A stretch of DNA of 64,000 nt from Datnioides undecimradiatus. Taxonomy: Eukaryota; Chordata; Actinopteri; Lobotiformes; Datnioididae. The position numbers were made by a program, and so were the translations under genes. Under the pieces are notes generated by a model that saw nothing but the letters and a program-made list of their open reading frames with translations, ran no database searches and was not told the origin of the DNA. Of this stretch, positions 59,975 through 64,000 are shown one piece after another (positions within the stretch are counted from its first letter, which is position 1; the number at the start of each line of letters is the position of its first letter). The DNA is taken from positions 3,345,813 through 3,409,812 of the forward strand of contig WARS01000033.1 of NCBI GenBank assembly GCA_008933995.1, read 5' to 3'.

Positions 59975-60130
59975 AACCCTGGACTGTAACTAAAGATGGA
60001 CAACATGACGGCTCCCTAAATGTGAAGCCAAAACATCCGGATCGCCCCCTAGTGGCCATCATGATTGACAGCTCATGATTGACAGCTCATTTGTGCTCCT
60101 AATTGAGTCAGGCAGGTGGGCGTAAAGGCC
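59975..60130 (+). mobile_element. Possible SINE-like teleost repeat relic
   Basis: The segment runs from ggactgtaactaaagatgga through atgtgaagccaaaacatc and cgccccctagtggcc. This order is familiar from a frequent short teleost repeat. A 15-bp unit (catgattgacagctc) is duplicated in tandem at its 3' part. Class not assigned. Confidence 0.4.
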
Positions 60131-61439
60131 GCACTTTAATATTTAGTTTCCACCAAAGTTACAGGGATACTTTCTAGCAAAAATAAGGTTTAACACAGTT
60201 TCAGCTTATTGTATCTAGGAAGATACTGATGGTACCATGCATGCATGATGTTTAGCCTACAGGCACCATACTGTGTATTGAGGTTGTTTAAGATTAATAT
60301 TTACAACAAGGAGATCATGCACTTCTGTATGACAGTTTAGCTAAGAGATTACTTATGGAAGCCTCTTCTGTTGACTCTTATGAGATGCTTGGTATTTTTT
60401 AATGAGCCTGCTACTCCAGACAAAACAAAGTCAGCACCGTTAATAACGGCATGAGAAGCACGAGTGTCCTAAACTAAGCAATCAGAAAGTTCCTGTTTAA
60501 TACCGCAGCATGCCTGCTCTTCCACAGGCTTGCATAAAGCAGTGAGTTGATACACCTCAATTATGGTAATGTCGAGGGGGCATGCTGTTCCAATAATAAC
60601 ATTCTACAAACAAGCAGAAAGAGCAATGGGGGGACCATCCATTGTCCTGTAACAAGCAGAATGTTCCCATTTACTGCTGCGTGCGTCCACTACCAGTGTC
60701 TCACTTTGAACGCCGACGTGAATGAATGCATTGATGTTACTGACGCAACTGAGTTATGAGCAGCATGTCGAGAACATGCTCTGATGTTTATGGATGAGGT
60801 TCTGGGAATGAACACAAAGGGCCGAATGGGTGGTGTGGTGAAAGGGCAATGGAGCGGTGAAAGAAAGGAAAGCTTTATTCTTATTAGCGCTGATTGTAAA
60901 ATGAGTTTGTCTTCCTTATTTACTAGACGTTTGTGGGAAAATTGTTCTTGGATACGCAACAAGCTGACTTTGTGTGACCCCAAACTCACTTCTGTGCTTT
61001 TGGTCACTGGGGGGATTTGGATCAGGGTTCATGGTTGACCAACATTCACCTGCATCGTCAGCAGAATTCCCCCATCAGTGCATCACTTCAAAACCCACCA
61101 GCCTTGTTTGTTCTGCTTCAAACACACATTTCTGCACACTGAACCATATGGAGTCCGACCTGTCTCTATCCTTGTCTGGGTTTTTATCTCCCAGAGTCTC
61201 TTTCTGTGTGCTTTCCCAATCCCTCTCTACTTGCTTTTTAATTATGTCACACTTGGACCTGGACCTGTAAGAGTATGTGCTATATGAGGAATCAGTTGTA
61301 GAGCTGAGACGAGGAGTGATCAGTTGATCGAACGGTGATAGTTCAGTTGCTTCATTTAAAAAAGGTCTTATGGTCAAAACCAGTCAAACGGGCCAATAAT
61401 GCAAACAAATCCGATCAGAGCAAGCAAAACTCAAAGTCC

Positions 61440-61780
61440 TAACATTTTAAGCAAAAGTCCATAAAAAACATGAATTTAAAACACAAGGAAACACAGAGAA
61501 CTCAGGGAAACTAAGGAGGACCCAAAGGGACATACATACACAAGGGAGGGAAGGCAAACAAGATGCAGGTGAAACCAATGAACCTATTAACGACAGAGGC
61601 CGGAACAGGAAAGATGCACAAGGAGGCACGAGAGAAAGATGCTCCTGAAAATGAAACAGGAAGCAACCAAAAAAAGACTAACAGTTGCTCTATACCATGA
61701 CAGGACATTCTTGCTATGAGCTGGCTCCAGGAGACTACATGACTTTGAAGTACACAGATGACTGGAGGGTAATGTACATA
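61440..61780 (-). mobile_element. Teleost interspersed repeat (copy 2, inverted)
   Basis: Read on the minus strand, it includes gtttcacctgcatcttgttt, gccttccctccct and ccctttgggtcctcc, which parallel the copy at 48.4 kb on the plus strand. It has no long open frame. Confidence 0.5.
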
Positions 61781-62089
61781 CAGTTTGATGAAGGCAAGTG
61801 AAGCTGGAACCATTCATCTTCTCCAAGTAGCCTTTATCTTTTCAATTTGGTAGGAAGTAGGGTTATTTTGTGGGTAGCAGTGTTTATTTTGGGTGAAGAC
61901 ACTTACGTCACACCCAAAGGTGATATTCAAGGGTTCATTGGAGGGAAATCAAACAAATGAAAAAGAGTGCCATGTGGTCCTGATGGCCAACAGCGCCAAA
62001 CGTGTCATAGAACAAACTAAGTAAGGAGAAGCCAAAAAATATGAACGTGCTGCTATTTTTGTTAGACGTCCCAGCTGGTGTTTCCGGTA

Positions 62090-62240
62090 TTTAGCTGTGA
62101 CAGTTTGCCTCAAGGGGCTTTAAAATCAGTACAGTGGAGGACATCCTTTAACCCTTGAATCAGACAAGAAAAAACTCTTTGACTCTTTAACAGGAAATAA
62201 AGGGAGGAGACCTGAAGAAGAGCAACAGAAGATAGAGAGA
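62090..62240 (-). mobile_element. Teleost repeat 3' region relic
   Basis: The minus strand reads cctgttaaagagtcaaagag followed by ttttttcttg, and further on aaagccccttgaggcaaact. This order is typical of the region upstream of the TTGAA-tailed 3' end seen at 45.8 kb. The end itself is missing or too diverged to see. Confidence 0.35.
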
Positions 62241-63432
62241 GACCCTGCTACCAGGGTGAATGGACATGCAATAGATCATATCTAAAGAGCAGATCAGCAA
62301 CAAATCCCAATATACACGACAAAAACACATATGTGTAGACTGTAACAAAACATAAATGAAGAGTATGGAGACAGGAGGACACAAGACGTAGCACAGAGAG
62401 ACAGACAGACAAGTGATCCAGCTCCAAATGTCTAAGAGAGAGGGAGAGAGAGAGTTTCCTGGACAGGCGATGGTCCAGCAGGAGGAGTCTGAATGGAAAG
62501 GGGAGAGTGAGGGGAAAACTAGGAAGACAGAGAGATGGAGGTTGGCAGTTTGGCAGCTGGAAAACTGAATCAGAGGTTCATAGTCTGATGATTTCCCGTC
62601 GGCAGGGCAAACATGATCCATAATTACTCATTTTAATTGATTAATTCAGACTGACACCAGCACGCTGTGAGGATAATGGTGACATGGAGATTGGAAATAC
62701 CAAAGGATAATTAAAAGATTGCACTGTCTGATATTAGCAGGCAGAATATTCCAGAGGGAAAGGACCGACTTCTCTTAAAGTGTGGGGACAGGGCCTGCTC
62801 TTGGCAGGTCTGGGAGAATGAAGGCCATTTATCCACAAAACCAAATCCCACTCTCTACACATACCACCACACATACCTACATCTCATCACAACCTGGTAC
62901 TACAGATAATGAACCAGAGTCAGTTCATCAGCTATCTTTTGTGATTGCAGACTGCCTCATCTTTGTGTTATTAAAGCTAGCGTTGCTGTGTGTTTCTCAG
63001 TTACAAGTTTCTCCCATCGTGCTGCCAGATTGGCCTTCATGTTGGAAGCACTGACTTGGCTGATATAGGGAGGCTGTAATTTCTTAAAACAGTAAAACAC
63101 ACATTCCTGTAAATTACATCAATCAATTAAAACGTTTTTAATAAACTACTTTAAAGATGCTGTTTCTGACTCTGGTGCTCCCGAGTAATTAAAGTGTTTC
63201 ACAAAAGAAAACTTGTGCCATCAGGTTCAGAAATTATTAAATGATACCATAACAGAACAAAAATATGATAAAAGAGGGTGTTAAAGTAGTTAGGACACAA
63301 CACAGGATGAACAGAACCACTGCAAACTAGAGCCCTGTTTTAATTCCAGGCAGAGTAATTACACAGCGAAGCCAGAGAAGGTCCTCCATGAGCCAGGCTG
63401 TCTGATGTTATTGCTCTGACATGACTCAGTCA

Positions 63433-63459
63433 GTGTGTGTGTGTGTGTGTGTGTGTGTG
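63433..63459. repeat. (GT)n microsatellite
   Basis: A 27-bp perfect GT run. Confidence 0.9.
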
Positions 63460-64000
63460 CGAACATAGTCATGTGTGGGTTATTCCCCTAAACCCTGTGA
63501 GCTGTCAGCTTCCCAGCAGAGGTGAGAGGGGAGCCTGGAAAACAAAAGGGGGAGACACAAAGAATGCCCGAGTCATATGTCTGATTAAAACTCAGCGGTG
63601 GTTGCAAAGCGGGTGCGTTCTGTAGCACTCAACCTAAGCGGGACAGGATGAGTCAGGGGAGTGAGTAAATGAAATGACGGTGGATTAAATGGGTTACTGA
63701 AAGAGATCCCTCCCGACGAATCTCGTCAAAGCAGCCTCATACATTGGGAACCTAAACAGTGCCACTGAAAGTTGGACCTTGCTGAATCCATGTAACCTGA
63801 CACACAGTGCAATCATGGCTGCCTGCCTGGCCTGTGACGCTTCATACCAATTGATTTGATGAGAAATCCGGAACACGGAACAGATTTGTATGGGTGTGTA
63901 GCAGTTGCTCATTGCTGGTCAGGAAACAGCTATAGATGGGATGATTCCATGTGTCACTTTTGTGGGTCTTTATCAGTGTACGAAGCCAGTATTTAGAAGG

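Larger units (their letters stand above)
53736..64000 (+). other. Probable first intron of the plus-strand gene
   Basis: More than 10 kb after the donor without any cysteine-rich or otherwise recognisable exon on the plus strand. It contains microsatellites, teleost repeat relics and unique sequence. The second exon, if the gene is tnfrsf21, should encode cysteine-rich TNF-receptor repeats and lies beyond the window. Confidence 0.5.

Noticed and set aside
1-64000. tRNA, rRNA, snRNA, microRNA genes or viral insertions
   Set aside because: No B-box-bearing tRNA fold, rRNA segment, snRNA signature, or retroviral gag/pol-like frame was seen on either strand.

Overview
The window is vertebrate nuclear DNA, almost certainly from a ray-finned (teleost, percomorph-like) fish. 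The coding parts are short, intron-separated exons with GT/AG borders. The non-coding DNA is full of CA/TG microsatellites and relics of teleost interspersed repeats. There are no operons, phage, CRISPR arrays or other prokaryotic features.

The left two thirds (138-41214) is one gene on the minus strand. I read it as cd2ap, the CD2-associated adaptor protein. Fifteen coding exons can be placed with donors, acceptors and codon phases that agree at every junction. They give 536 residues: three SH3 domains (about 2-54, 121-173 and 287-343), linkers typical of CD2AP, a proline-rich region (350-433) and a capping-protein-interaction motif (484-500). The C-terminal exons, expected to encode the end of the linker and the coiled coil, lie beyond position 1. 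The start codon, at 41214-41212, sits in a GC-rich first exon whose last coding base is followed directly by a 12.6-kb first intron.

The most important observation concerns the assembly. Bases 22988-25990 and 25992-28994 appear identical (3,003 bp each) and are separated by a single N. This is best explained as two contigs whose overlapping ends were abutted rather than merged. It falsely doubles exon 2 (first SH3 domain).

About 41.7-53.2 kb is intergenic, with repeat relics and one orphan exon-like segment. At 53.3-53.7 kb lies a CpG-rich promoter with a TATA box and the first coding exon (nine codons) of a plus-strand gene. Its head-to-head arrangement with cd2ap, known from other vertebrates, suggests tnfrsf21. 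The rest, to 64000, looks like its long first intron. I found no undescribed biological system. The points worth a second look are the assembly duplication, several splice-site peculiarities, the orphan exon and an 18-unit minisatellite with higher-order structure.
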